Shown piece after piece: positions 42,732 to 51,395 of a DNA stretch of 64,000 nt. Numbering within the stretch: the stretch's first letter is position 1; each line of letters begins with the position of its first letter. Source of the DNA: Chromobacterium sp. IIBBL 290-4 (GTDB lineage: Bacteria; Pseudomonadota; Gammaproteobacteria; Burkholderiales; Chromobacteriaceae); the NCBI RefSeq assembly GCF_024207115.1, contig NZ_CP100128.1, positions 1,116,001 to 1,180,000 of the forward strand. The letters are read 5' to 3'. Under the pieces are notes generated by a model that was not told the origin of the DNA, made no database searches, and saw nothing but the letters and a program-made list of their open reading frames with translations. Made by a program: the position numbers and the translations under genes.

Positions 42732-43478
42732 TCAGCGGACCAGCTGGCCGTGGCCCACCTCCAGCTCGGAAAACCAATTGATGAAGCGCATCACGTCGTC
42801 GCCTCGGTAAATGGCGCCATGCTGCGGGCACAGCATATCGATCGGCATCTGCGACGCCCGCTCGCACCAGGCCAGGCGCGCTTCGTTCGATCCCATCCAG
42901 CGGCGATGAAAACCCTCGGCGTGGCGGATGTGGCGATCGAACTGGCTGACAAACAATTCGCCTTCATCCGGCGGCGGCAGCGCGGCGCCGACGTCGCCGC
43001 TGAACAGGATGCGCGCCACGGGATCGTATAGATGGAAATTGCCTGGAGAGTGCAGAAAATGCGCCGGCACCGCCTGCAGCGGCCGGCGGCCGAACGGAAT
43101 CGCCATGCCCTCGTCCGGGATGGCGAGCAAAGACTCCGCGTCGCCGCCAAAATGAGGGATGAACCCGCCCCACAGCCAACTGACATAGCACTTGAGCTGG
43201 GGATTGCAGTCCAGCCATAAGCCCAGCGAGGAAATGATGTCCGGGTCCTGATGCGAGGCGAACAGCCACTGGATCCGCATCGGGTCCGTCACCGTGGACA
43301 GGGCGGCGAAGACTGCCGGAAAGATTTCGCTGCCGCCGGGATCCGTCAACAAGAACTCCCCCTCATCGCTCACCAGATATTCATTGGTGTCGATCACATG
43401 CTCGGGCCTGCCTGGATCGCGCGCGATCACCACCCAGCGCCGATTGTCTTGCTGATAGATCACCTGGGCCTTTTTCAT
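42732..43478 (-). CDS. ODP-type diiron beta-lactamase-fold protein (putative oxygen or iron sensor)
   Basis: A 248-residue soluble metallo-beta-lactamase-fold protein resembling the oxygen-binding diiron (ODP) domain related to flavodiiron proteins. The metal ligands line up in flavodiiron spacing: H76-x-D78-x-D80 in FASHQDPDI, H143 in FLHSPGNFHLYD, D162 in LFSGDVG 19 residues later, and H220 in CPQHGAIYR. The usual Glu is replaced by Asp78, and no flavodoxin domain follows, so it is unlikely to be an oxygen reductase. Its ATG overlaps the stop of the MCP-like gene upstream as ATGA, indicating coupled translation. ODP proteins paired with chemoreceptors are known as oxygen or iron sensors in spirochaetes; that role is inferred here. 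Confidence 0.78.
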   Translation of the reverse strand: MKKAQVIYQQDNRRWVVIARDPGRPEHVIDTNEYLVSDEGEFLLTDPGGSEIFPAVFAALSTVTDPMRIQWLFASHQDPDIISSLGLWLDCNPQLKCYVSWLWGGFIPHFGGDAESLLAIPDEGMAIPFGRRPLQAVPAHFLHSPGNFHLYDPVARILFSGDVGAALPPPDEGELFVSQFDRHIRHAEGFHRRWMGSNEARLAWCERASQMPIDMLCPQHGAIYRGDDVMRFINWFSELEVGHGQLVR

Positions 43479-44080
43479 CGATTTTTCATCCCCATGCACA
43501 AGCTGTCGATCGCGGGCAGGATGCATTGCGTCTTGTCGTCGAATTCGCGGCTGACCTCGCCCAGCGCCGCTTGAAAGCTTTGGCCGTATGCGGCTTCGAT
43601 CTTGGCCGAACGCGCCAGCGCGGTGCCGAACTGGCACAACACGCGCGTCTCCTCCAAGGCCTCCAGCATGCTGGCCCTGGCTTCGGCCACCCGGCGCATC
43701 AAACGGTCATGTTCATCTTGATGCTGCCCCAGCACGGCTTCCAATCTGGGCAGCGGCCGCGCCATCCGCTCCTGGGTCAGCCTGAGCAAACGCTGCCGCC
43801 GCTCTTGCGACAGCAGCCGGGAAATCAAGCCGACCATGCCGGCGGCCTCGGTCGACACCCGGTCCATGCGCTTGGTCAGCTCCACCGCCAGCATGCGCAG
43901 CTCTTTGGAGATCACACTGAAACCGCGCGCCAGCTCTCCGGCCCGATGCGCCAGCAAGATGGCGTTGAGCGCCATCAGGTTGATGTGGAAAGCCAGCAGC
44001 ACCACCTCCTTGATGCCTTCGTTCAAGCCGACGAAACGCGCCAGCTCCGCCGCCGCGCCATTGCCGGATGCGTCGCCCAT
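43475..44080 (-). CDS. Cut-down MCP-like signalling protein, coupled to the ODP gene
   Basis: A 201-residue cytosolic protein with no membrane helix. Near its N terminus (about 24-70) it carries INLMALNAILLAHRAGELARGFSVISKELRMLAVELTKRM, clearly related to the chemoreceptor hairpin tip and the helix after it. The incoming signalling helix and the adaptation region that should precede the tip are almost absent, because only about 30 residues come first. The C-terminal half is a charged helical domain (RLTQERMARPLPRLEAVLGQHQ onward) ending LCQFGTALARSAKIEAAYGQSFQ. GGGGAG precedes the ATG. It overlaps the ODP gene by four bases. It may receive a signal from the ODP protein and pass it to CheA/CheW or work as a separate switch. 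Confidence 0.7.
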   Translation of the reverse strand: MGDASGNGAAAELARFVGLNEGIKEVVLLAFHINLMALNAILLAHRAGELARGFSVISKELRMLAVELTKRMDRVSTEAAGMVGLISRLLSQERRQRLLRLTQERMARPLPRLEAVLGQHQDEHDRLMRRVAEARASMLEALEETRVLCQFGTALARSAKIEAAYGQSFQAALGEVSREFDDKTQCILPAIDSLCMGMKNR

Positions 44081-44223
44081 CTCGCTCCCCTCATGCCCAT
44101 GGACTTATCTAGTGTAGACAACGCCACACCGGATGCGGCAAGGCTTGCTTACTATCGCGCGGGGCTGGCCTCGCGCCGCCGCCTTGGTTATCCTTGGCCG
44201 TTTTTCGCGCAACAGGTTAAGCC

Positions 44224-45000
44224 ATGGAACATTCCGCCGATCTCGATCGCCGCTTCGGCGGCATCGCCCGCCTATACGGCGATGAAGCGCTGGCGCGCTT
44301 TCGCCGCTCCCACGTCTGCGTGGTCGGCGTAGGCGGCGTCGGTTCCTGGGTGGTGGAGGCGCTGGCGCGCAGCGCCATCGGCAAACTGACGCTGATCGAT
44401 CTGGACAACGTCGCCGAATCCAACACCAATCGCCAATTGCCGGCGCTGGATCCCCTGTACGGCATGGCCAAAGTCACCGCCTTGGCTGAGCGGGCCAAGG
44501 CCATCAACCCGGCCTGCGAGGTCGCGGAGATTGAAGACTTCGTCACCGAAGAGAATATGGATGCGATGCTGGGCCAGGGCTATGACTACATCGTCGATTG
44601 CATCGACAGCCTGAAGGTGAAGACGGCGATGGCCGCCTGGTGCGCCAGGAAGCGCCAGCGCTTCATCGTGTCCGGCGGCGCCGGCGGCCAGATGGATCCG
44701 AGCAAGATCAAGCTGGCCGACCTGGCCGAGGTGACGCAGGACCCGCTGCTGTCCAAGCTGCGCTACAACCTGCGCCGCCACCACGGCTTCGCCCGCGACG
44801 GCAAGAAAATGGGCGTGCCCTGCGTCTACTCCACCGAACAGCTGGTCTACCCTCAGGCGCAGGCCTGCGATACCGAAGAGGCCCGCGGCCCGCAGGGCCT
44901 GTCCTGCGCCGGCTTCGGCGCCGGCATGGTGGTGACGGCCAGCTTCGGCCTGTTCGCCGCGTCGCGGGTGCTGACCGAGCTGGCCAAGGCCAAAAAGTAG
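44224..45000 (+). CDS. tcdA: tRNA threonylcarbamoyladenosine dehydratase
   Basis: A 258-residue ThiF/MoeB/E1-like enzyme that cyclises t6A at tRNA position 37 to ct6A using ATP. Nucleotide-binding loop VCVVGVGGVGSWVVEALARSAIG (about 32-54), LIDLDNVAESNTNRQLPAL, and the dehydratase-specific DYIVDCIDSLKVKTAMAAWC follow the family order. The CsdL/TcdA branch is supported by ACDTEEARGPQGLSCAGFGAGMVV near the end and by length. No C-terminal ubiquitin-like partner is required. The start at 44224 gives MEHSADLDRRFGGIARLYGDEAL, the usual opening. Transcribed alone, convergent with a VOC gene eight bases away. Confidence 0.93.
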   Translation: MEHSADLDRRFGGIARLYGDEALARFRRSHVCVVGVGGVGSWVVEALARSAIGKLTLIDLDNVAESNTNRQLPALDPLYGMAKVTALAERAKAINPACEVAEIEDFVTEENMDAMLGQGYDYIVDCIDSLKVKTAMAAWCARKRQRFIVSGGAGGQMDPSKIKLADLAEVTQDPLLSKLRYNLRRHHGFARDGKKMGVPCVYSTEQLVYPQAQACDTEEARGPQGLSCAGFGAGMVVTASFGLFAASRVLTELAKAKK

Positions 45001-45007
45001 TCCGGAC

Positions 45008-45400
45008 TCAGCCTTTGCGCTGAATCAGATCCCACTGATTGCCGCACAAGTCGCGGAACACCGCCACCGTGCCGTAGGGCTGCTCCAGCGGCGGACGGGT
45101 GAACTCCACCCCGGCCGCCCGATAGCGCTCGTAATCGCGCCAGAAATCGTCGGTATTGAGGAATAGCCAAACTCGGCCGCCCGCCTGATTGCCGATGGCC
45201 GCGCGCTGCGCGTCGTCGCTGGCCTGGGCCAACAACAGGCTGGCGGCCGAACCCGGCGGCGTCACCACCACCCAGCGCTTGTCCTGTTCCGGCTGATAGC
45301 TGTCTTCGGTCAACTCGAAACCCAGCTTGCCGACAAAAAAGGCTATCGCCTCGTCGTAATCGGCCACCACCAGCGTCACCAACGCCAGACTCTGTTTCAT
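45008..45400 (-). CDS. VOC/glyoxalase-superfamily protein
   Basis: A 130-residue cytosolic single-domain VOC protein with two beta-alpha-beta-beta-beta halves: ALVTLVVADYDEAIAFFVGKLGFELTEDS, then VWLFLNTDDFWRDYERYRAAGVEFTRPPLEQPYGTVAVFRDLCGNQWDLIQ. The pattern G-x-x-A-x-F-x-D-x-x-G-N-x-W near the end is typical of glyoxalase/bleomycin-resistance-like members, where Glu or His ligands hold a metal. The particular substrate is unknown. AAGGAGCGGAT before the ATG at 45400 fixes the start; the long frame upstream (to 45706) is an overlap with the next gene and was rejected. Confidence 0.86.
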   Translation of the reverse strand: MKQSLALVTLVVADYDEAIAFFVGKLGFELTEDSYQPEQDKRWVVVTPPGSAASLLLAQASDDAQRAAIGNQAGGRVWLFLNTDDFWRDYERYRAAGVEFTRPPLEQPYGTVAVFRDLCGNQWDLIQRKG

Positions 45401-45479
45401 ATCCGCTCCTTGTCTATGGCCGCGCCGGCTGCCCGGTCGCGGAACCGCGATGATACCGGAGCTGTCGGCCCGGCAGAAC

Positions 45480-46247
45480 CTAGCGCGGCAACACCTTGCA
45501 ATCGTGGTCCTGCAGCTCTTCCGCCGACGCCCGGTTGCCTCGCAGCAGATTGGCGCGGGTGGCCAGCAGCACGAAACCGTCGCCATCGGCGAACTTGGCC
45601 GGCAGCAAGGCCATGCCGTAGCTGCCCATATCGTCGCGGGCATCCGGCAGTTCATCGGCCAGCAAGCGGAAGGGGTCGCCCTGCGGATCGCCCGCCGCGT
45701 CGGCATCCACCCGCCGCGCCCAGTAGCCGTGCTTCTTCAGCTCCATGGGCAGTTCGCGCCAACTGCGCGGCAAGCTGTCGGCCACATCGTCGATTTGTTG
45801 CCGCACCGTGGGATCGACGCAGGAAATATGGATATGCAGCTGGTTCTGGCTGCGCCCCAGACGGGAGTTGATGGTCAGCGACACCGCCTGCGGCGGCAGC
45901 GCTTGGCCGCGCTTCTGGTCGAGGAAACGCCGCGCTTGCCAGGCCTGCCGCCAATAAGCCGGCGCATCCGGCAGCAGCAGTTGCGGGCTTTCGATGCCCT
46001 CCACCTTGCGCAAAGGCAGCAGCAAATACTGCAGAGCGCCTTCCCGGCTTTTCAACACCGCCGAGTCATGCGCCCTGTCCACTTCGGCGCAGGGCGAGGG
46101 ATTGCCTTGCTGCTGTCCCGGCACGCACTGCTGGCTGATGATGCGCCACAAGGCGTCGCTATCGGCGTCGGCATAGTAAGGCACGCCCCATGCCAGCGCG
46201 CCCAAGACAGCGGCGCCCAGCGCGAGCCTTCTGAATCGTCTGGCCAT
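45480..46247 (-). CDS. cdh: CDP-diacylglycerol pyrophosphatase
   Basis: A 255-residue protein with an N-terminal membrane anchor (LALGAAVLGALAWGVPYYADA) and a periplasmic catalytic domain. It matches the CDP-diglyceride hydrolase family (PF02611): LWRIISQQCVPGQQQ, YLLLPLRKVEGIESPQLL, and the HIT-related HIHISC motif in SQNQLHIHISCVDP (about 143-150), with SWRELPMELKKHGYWARRV after it. The enzyme splits CDP-diacylglycerol to phosphatidate and CMP. ATG 46247 is preferred because it precedes the basic cap and hydrophobic anchor; the TTG six codons earlier is unlikely. Divergent from the MFS gene across an AT-rich control region. Confidence 0.88.
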   Translation of the reverse strand: MARRFRRLALGAAVLGALAWGVPYYADADSDALWRIISQQCVPGQQQGNPSPCAEVDRAHDSAVLKSREGALQYLLLPLRKVEGIESPQLLLPDAPAYWRQAWQARRFLDQKRGQALPPQAVSLTINSRLGRSQNQLHIHISCVDPTVRQQIDDVADSLPRSWRELPMELKKHGYWARRVDADAAGDPQGDPFRLLADELPDARDDMGSYGMALLPAKFADGDGFVLLATRANLLRGNRASAEELQDHDCKVLPR

Positions 46248-46326
46248 ATCGTCCCGTTTTGCCAATGAAAAGACCGCCCATCATACCCGCATGGCGAAAA
46301 TGCGGCTCGCCTCCACATGAAATGAT

Positions 46327-46481
46327 ATTTACATATATTTTTGCGACAATAAATTATATGTAAATGACAATTTGTGCGCTTAGCAATTTCATGCTCAAAG
46401 AAATCATGGACAATTAAGTATATTTAATTGACTTACATACGAAATAATTAAGCATTAAATTTCAAATTAACGTTGAAATTT
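46327..46481. promoter_or_regulatory. AT-rich control region with three inverted repeats
   Basis: Three separate inverted repeats in a strikingly AT-rich 155 bases: ATTTACATATA (46327-46337) with TATATGTAAAT (46355-46365), 11-base perfect arms, 17-base spacer; AATTAA (46412-46417) with TTAATT (46424-46429); and AAATTTCAA (46457-46465) with TTGAAATTT (46473-46481), 9-base perfect arms, 7-base spacer. A TTGACT (46427-46432) lies between the second and third as a possible -35, with no convincing -10. It separates cdh from the MFS-LuxE-LuxC operon and probably controls the latter. Confidence 0.65.
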
Positions 46482-46529
46482 TGTTTTTAATTAAAAATTA
46501 CAAACTAAAACAGTTTTATCTATCCCTTG

Positions 46530-47786
46530 ATGAACAATCCGTCCTATCAGCCGCTCTTGCCGGTTTCCCGCAGCCGCGCGCTGCTTTTTTGCCTGTTGTT
46601 GACCAGCTTTGAGTTGCTGGTTTATCTGGGCAGCGACATGGTGATGCCGGCCATGCTGCAAGTCACCCGCGACATGCACGCCTCCAGCGCCCATGTTCCC
46701 ACCGCCCTCAACGCCTATCTGCTGGGCGGCATCGCGTTCCAATGGCTGATCGGCCCCTTGTCCGATCGCTACGGCCGCCGCCCCTTGCTGTTGATCGGCG
46801 CCGCCGGTTTCGCCGCCGCCTGTCTGGCGGCCGCCGCCTGCGGCGAGATCACGGTCTTCAATCTCTTGCGTTTCTTCCAGGGCATCGCGCTGGGTTTCAT
46901 CGTGGTGGTGAGCTATCCGGCGCTGCAAGAAACCTTCCGCGAACAGGACGCGGTGCGGCTGATGTCGCTGCTCGCCAATATCGCCCTGCTTTCGCCGCTG
47001 GTCGGCCCCCTGCTTGGCAGCCTGCTGCTGGAGTGGATGTCCTGGCGCACCATGTTCGCCGTTCTGGGCGGCCTGGGCTTGCTGGTTGGTTTCGGCCTGT
47101 GGCGCGGCATGCCGGAAACGCTGGGCGTCGTCCGGACCGACGGCAGTGTCCTGTCCTTCACCCCGCTGCATCTGAAACAGAACTGGGCCAACTATCGCGG
47201 CTTGCTGGCCGACTCGACCTTTGTTTGCGGCAGCCTGGCGCTCGGCCTGCTCACCCTGCCCCTGATCGCCTGGATCGGCCTGTCGCCGCTGCTGCTGATC
47301 CGCAACCTGGGCTATAGCGGCCTGGAATATGGTTTATGGCAATTGCCGGTGTTCGGCGGCGTCATCGTCGGCAATCTGCTGCTCAATCGGCTGGCGCTGA
47401 GCCGCTCCTTGCCCGCGCTGCTGCGCCTGTCGCTCGCGCCCATGGTTTGCGGCCTGCTGTTCGCCGGCGCATCCGCCTGGCTGGCCGGCGGCCTGCCGGC
47501 GCTGGTGGCGGGGCTGACGGTTTACGCCGTGGGCCTCGGCCTGGGCAACGCCACGCTGTACCGCCTCACGCTGTTCTCCAGCGAACTGGCCAAGGGCAGC
47601 GTCGCCGCCATGCTGGGCATGCTGTCCACCGCCATGCTCGGCGGCGGCGTCGCCGCCATGTCGCTTGCAGAGGCCGGCGATTCGCCCGCCCGCTTCACGG
47701 CGGCCATCCTGATTTCCTCGCTGTTGGCGCTGCCGCCCCTGTGGCGCCTGCTGCGCCAGCCGCCGCCGCAACAGCAGGCCGCTTGA
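46530..47786 (+). CDS. MdfA-like MFS multidrug exporter
   Basis: A 418-residue DHA1-type drug/proton antiporter with twelve predicted helices. LLLTSFELLVYLGSDMVMPAMLQVTRDM and AYLLGGIAFQWLIGPLSDRYGRRPLLLIG closely follow the MdfA/Cmr pattern, including the membrane-embedded acidic residue in helix 1 (Glu within SFELLVY) and the D-R-x-G-R-R loop. MdfA relatives export lipophilic neutral or cationic compounds. It is the first gene of an apparent operon with LuxE-, LuxC- and PaaK-like genes (32-base gap), so it probably exports their product. ATG 46530 used; TTG 46527 is adjacent and less likely. Shine-Dalgarno is weak. Confidence 0.88.
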   Translation: MNNPSYQPLLPVSRSRALLFCLLLTSFELLVYLGSDMVMPAMLQVTRDMHASSAHVPTALNAYLLGGIAFQWLIGPLSDRYGRRPLLLIGAAGFAAACLAAAACGEITVFNLLRFFQGIALGFIVVVSYPALQETFREQDAVRLMSLLANIALLSPLVGPLLGSLLLEWMSWRTMFAVLGGLGLLVGFGLWRGMPETLGVVRTDGSVLSFTPLHLKQNWANYRGLLADSTFVCGSLALGLLTLPLIAWIGLSPLLLIRNLGYSGLEYGLWQLPVFGGVIVGNLLLNRLALSRSLPALLRLSLAPMVCGLLFAGASAWLAGGLPALVAGLTVYAVGLGLGNATLYRLTLFSSELAKGSVAAMLGMLSTAMLGGGVAAMSLAEAGDSPARFTAAILISSLLALPPLWRLLRQPPPQQQAA

Positions 47787-47818
47787 GCTTGCCTCCTCTC
47801 GTCATACCAGGAATCACC

Positions 47819-48949
47819 ATGAACCCGCTCAATCATGTCGAAACGCTGTGCATGATGGACCAGCCCTATCAAACCGGCCCGGAATGCGACCGCCTGTTCG
47901 ATGCCGCCATGCGCGAATTGACCGAATACCACTGCGAGCACAGCCCCGGCTACCGCTCTTGGCTGGAGCAGAACGGCCTCGACGCCGCCAAGCTGGCGTC
48001 GCTGCGCGACTGGTCGGCGCTGCCGCCCATCTTCGCCAATTACTTCAAGCGCAATCTACTGCTGAGCAAGACCGGCGAGGACGCCCTGGAGCTGACTTCC
48101 TCCGGCACCACCGGCCAGAAAAGCCGGATGCGCTACGACGAGCGCAGCATCCGCGCCGCCCAGCGCATGGTGGACCGCATCTTCGACCACTATGGCTGGA
48201 ACACGCCCGAGCAGCCGTGCAACTACCTGCTGCTGAGCTATGAGCCGGCCGGCGCCATCACGCTGGGCACCGCCTACACCGACCAGTTCCTATGCAAATA
48301 CGCGCCGGTCAACCGCGCCGTCTACGCCTTGCGCCACAACGGCAAGGGCAATGAGTTCGATCCCTTCGGCACCATCCGCGCGCTGCAGGAGTTCGCCGCC
48401 GAAGGTTTGCCGGTGCGCATTTTCGGCTTCCCCGCCTTTTTGTGGTTCACGCTGGAGCGGATGCGGGAGATGGGCGTGCCGCCCCTGCAGCTGCATCCCG
48501 ACTCGCTGGTCTTCCTGGGCGGCGGCTGGAAAACCCATGCCGACCAAGCCATCGCCAAAACCGAGCTGTACCGGCGGCTAGGCGAACAACTCGGCCTGCC
48601 GGACGCGCGTTGCCGCGACGGCTACGGCTCGGTGGAGCACCCGGTGCCCTATGTGGAATGCCCGCATCACCATTTCCATGTGCCGGCCTACGCCCGCGCC
48701 TATGTGCGCCGGACATCCGACCTGGCGGTCCAGCCCTACGGCGAGCCCGGCTTCCTGCACCTGGTTTCGCCCTACATCACCTCCAGTCCGGCCCACAGCA
48801 TGCTGCTGAGCGACCTGGCAGCGCTGCAGCCCGCCGAGCGCTGCGGCTGCGGACTGGCCTCCGACTGGTTCGAGCTACTGGGCCGCGCCGGCACCAGCAA
48901 AAGCCGCAGCTGCGCCATCGCCGCTTCCGAACTGATCAAGGAGTCCTGA
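47819..48949 (+). CDS. LuxE-type acyl-protein synthetase
   Basis: A 376-residue adenylating enzyme of the LuxE/PF04443 family, which activates a fatty or aromatic acid as acyl-AMP and passes it to a cysteine of a partner protein. The AMP-binding P-loop is ELTSSGTTGQKSRMRYD (about 92-108). CNYLLLSYEPAGAITLGTAYTD, FLGGGWKTHADQAIAKTELYRRL and DGYGSVEHPVPYVECPHHHFHVP follow family order. AGGAATCACC precedes the ATG. One base separates its stop from the LuxC-PaaK gene, so coupled translation is likely. In lux operons LuxE and LuxC form fatty-acid reductase; no luciferase genes are present here, so the aldehyde has another use. Confidence 0.85.
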   Translation: MNPLNHVETLCMMDQPYQTGPECDRLFDAAMRELTEYHCEHSPGYRSWLEQNGLDAAKLASLRDWSALPPIFANYFKRNLLLSKTGEDALELTSSGTTGQKSRMRYDERSIRAAQRMVDRIFDHYGWNTPEQPCNYLLLSYEPAGAITLGTAYTDQFLCKYAPVNRAVYALRHNGKGNEFDPFGTIRALQEFAAEGLPVRIFGFPAFLWFTLERMREMGVPPLQLHPDSLVFLGGGWKTHADQAIAKTELYRRLGEQLGLPDARCRDGYGSVEHPVPYVECPHHHFHVPAYARAYVRRTSDLAVQPYGEPGFLHLVSPYITSSPAHSMLLSDLAALQPAERCGCGLASDWFELLGRAGTSKSRSCAIAASELIKES

Positions 48950-48950
48950 C

Positions 48951-51356
48951 ATGTATCTGAGTCAAGGCAAACTGCATGCCGAGGCCGATCTGGCCGAATT
49001 GCTGCCCTTGTTGCGCAGCCGCCTGCCCCGCGCGTTTAGCCAAGCGCTGCCGACAGAAACCGTGCTGGCCTGCGCCCAGCGCTTCGCCGACGGCCTGCTG
49101 AACGCGAAATTCCACCCCTTGCTGGACGAGGACGCTCGCCGGCAACTGGCGGCCTTCTGTCAACGTTCCGCGCTGCAGGCCAAGCTGGACAATGAATTGG
49201 GCGAGCAACCCTTCTCCTTGCGCCGCCTCGATTACCGCGCGGCCCATTTCGAGGCTTGGCGGCCGCTGGGGCTGGTGGTGCACATCACGCCGGCCAATGC
49301 CGCGCTGCTGCCCTTCATGGCTGCGCTGGAAGGCTTGCTGGCCGGCAATGTCAACTGGCTGCGGCCCAGCGCCAGCGATGGCGGGCTGAGCGCGCGCCTG
49401 TTGGCGGAATTCCTGCATCACGATGCCAGCGGCCGGCTGGCCGACTATCTGGCCGTGCTGCCGCTGCCCAGCAGCCAGCTCGCCCCGCTATTGGCCGAGG
49501 CCGACGGCGTCTCGGCCTGGGGCGGCGACGCCGCGCTAGCGGCGATCCGTACTCAATTGCCCGCCGGCTGCCGCTGGATAGACTGGGGCCACAAGATCAG
49601 CTTCGCCTATCTCGACCCGGCCGCGCTGGACGACGCCGGCCTGGACGCCCTGGCCGACGACATCTGCCGCCATGACCAGCAAGCCTGTTCCAGCCCGCAA
49701 TGCCTGCTGGTGGACAGCGGCGATCCCGCCGCGCTGCGCCATGCCGCCCAGCGCGTGGCCGAGGCGCTACGCCGCCGCGCTCCCCTGTGGCCGGCCTTGC
49801 GGCCGGATACCCAGGAGGCCGCGGAAATCACCACCCAGCTGGCCTACCAGAAATTGGACCAGGCCTTCGCCGGCCTGGAAGGCGAAGTGCTGGAGGGCGA
49901 GGGCTGGCGTCTGGCCTGGAATATGCGCCAGGAGTTGGCGGCGTCGCCGCTGTTCCGCACCTTGCAGCTGCGCCCCGCCCCGCGCGCCGCGCTGCCCGCC
50001 CTGCTGCGCCCCTGGCGCACCCATCTGCAAAGCTGCGGCTTGATCGCGCCGCCCTCGCGGCTGGCGGAGTTGAGCCGGCTCTTGCTGCTGTCGGGCGTCG
50101 GCCGCGTCGCTCGCGCCGGCGCCATGCATGACGGTTATGCCGGCGAGCCGCACGACGGCGTGCTGGCCTTGACCCGCCTGGCGCGCCGCGTATCGGTCAG
50201 CCTCGATGAAGCGGCGCTGCCTGGCCGCGCCCATCTGGACGCGCCGCCGGCCGAACCGGCAGGCCTGGCCGAGCTTCCGGTGATGGATAAGCATGGCTTC
50301 CAGCACGGCGCCATGGGCGACAGCGCCCAGCTGTTCTTCCTCAGCGGCGGCAGCAGCGGCGAACCCAAGCTGGCGGGCTTCAGCTATCGCGACTATCACC
50401 GCCAGATGCGCGCCGCGGCGGACGGTTTGTTCGCCGCCGGCCTGGACCCGGCCCGCGACCGGGTGATGAACCTGTTGTACGGCGGCAAGCTGTACGGCGG
50501 CATGCTCAGCTTCTTCACCATCCTGGACCAGCTGGGCGCGCCGCAATATCCGATGGGCGGCCCCTCCGACGACGACTTCAGCGAAATCGCGCAGTTCATC
50601 GTCCGGCAGCGCGTCAACACCTTGATAGGCATGCCTAGCACCCTGCACAGGCTGTTCGAACGCGAAGAAGCCGCGCTGCGCGCCTACGGCGGCGTGAAAA
50701 AGATCTTCTTCGGCGGCGAGCATCTGAACGAAGCGCAGCACGCCTATATCGAGAGCTTCGGCGTGGCGCTGATCCGCTCCGCGATCTACGGCTCGGTGGA
50801 CGCCGGCCCGCTCGGCCATGGCTGCCCGCACAGCGCCAACGGCGAATTCCATCTGCTGGCCGAAACCCAATGGCTGGAGATACTGGACTCGGGCGGCGAT
50901 CACCCCGCCGCGCCCGGCGCCGCCGGCCGTTTGGTGTTCACCTCGCTCGCGCGCGAAGCGCAAAGCGTGGCGCGCTACGACCTGGGCGACCTGGGCCGCT
51001 GGCTGCCCGGCGCCTGCCCCTGCGGGCTCGAAACGCCGCGTTTCCAGCTCGCCGGCCGCCATGGCGCGCTGCTGCGGGTCGGCACCATCTTCATCAATCC
51101 GGCGGAGATGGGCATGAGCCTCCCCCACCCGCAGCAGTGGCTGATCGATCAGGCCGACAGAGGCTGCGACCGCATCCGCCTGCTGGTGGATGGCGATGCC
51201 TCCGGCCTGCGCGAGCAACTGCTGCTCGATCCGATGCTGAACGAGGTGGTGAACGGCGGCCTGCTGCAACTGGAGCTCGTTCCGACCCCGGCAGGCGAAT
51301 TCCGCCGCCAAACGCATAGCGGCAAGACGCCGCTGGTGATGGACCTGAGACGCTAG
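48951..51356 (+). CDS. Fused LuxC acyl-CoA reductase and PaaK-like adenylating enzyme
   Basis: An uninterrupted 801-residue protein with two catalytic parts. Residues about 1-415 resemble LuxC (PF05893) acyl-CoA/acyl-protein reductase: RPLGLVVHITPANAALLPFMAALEGLLAGNVNWL and the catalytic cysteine in HDQQACSSPQCLLV (about 245). Residues about 430-801 resemble PaaK/phenylacetate-CoA ligase-like adenylating enzymes: P-loop FFLSGGSSGEPKLAGFSY (about 461), IYGSVDAGPLGHGCPHS, RYDLGDLGRWLPG. It could activate an acid and reduce the resulting acyl group to an aldehyde in one chain. It is coupled to luxE-like upstream and a second PaaK-like gene downstream. The fusion is unusual; the substrate is unknown. 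Confidence 0.82.
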   Translation: MYLSQGKLHAEADLAELLPLLRSRLPRAFSQALPTETVLACAQRFADGLLNAKFHPLLDEDARRQLAAFCQRSALQAKLDNELGEQPFSLRRLDYRAAHFEAWRPLGLVVHITPANAALLPFMAALEGLLAGNVNWLRPSASDGGLSARLLAEFLHHDASGRLADYLAVLPLPSSQLAPLLAEADGVSAWGGDAALAAIRTQLPAGCRWIDWGHKISFAYLDPAALDDAGLDALADDICRHDQQACSSPQCLLVDSGDPAALRHAAQRVAEALRRRAPLWPALRPDTQEAAEITTQLAYQKLDQAFAGLEGEVLEGEGWRLAWNMRQELAASPLFRTLQLRPAPRAALPALLRPWRTHLQSCGLIAPPSRLAELSRLLLLSGVGRVARAGAMHDGYAGEPHDGVLALTRLARRVSVSLDEAALPGRAHLDAPPAEPAGLAELPVMDKHGFQHGAMGDSAQLFFLSGGSSGEPKLAGFSYRDYHRQMRAAADGLFAAGLDPARDRVMNLLYGGKLYGGMLSFFTILDQLGAPQYPMGGPSDDDFSEIAQFIVRQRVNTLIGMPSTLHRLFEREEAALRAYGGVKKIFFGGEHLNEAQHAYIESFGVALIRSAIYGSVDAGPLGHGCPHSANGEFHLLAETQWLEILDSGGDHPAAPGAAGRLVFTSLAREAQSVARYDLGDLGRWLPGACPCGLETPRFQLAGRHGALLRVGTIFINPAEMGMSLPHPQQWLIDQADRGCDRIRLLVDGDASGLREQLLLDPMLNEVVNGGLLQLELVPTPAGEFRRQTHSGKTPLVMDLRR

Positions 51357-51395
51357 CCCAAAGCGCCGGCCCCGGCCGGCGCATTCGGAACCCAC

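Noticed and set aside
45008..45706. 232-codon frame suggesting a longer VOC protein
   Set aside because: The extension overlaps cdh out of frame and is Arg-rich noise; AAGGAGCGGAT fixes the start at 45400.
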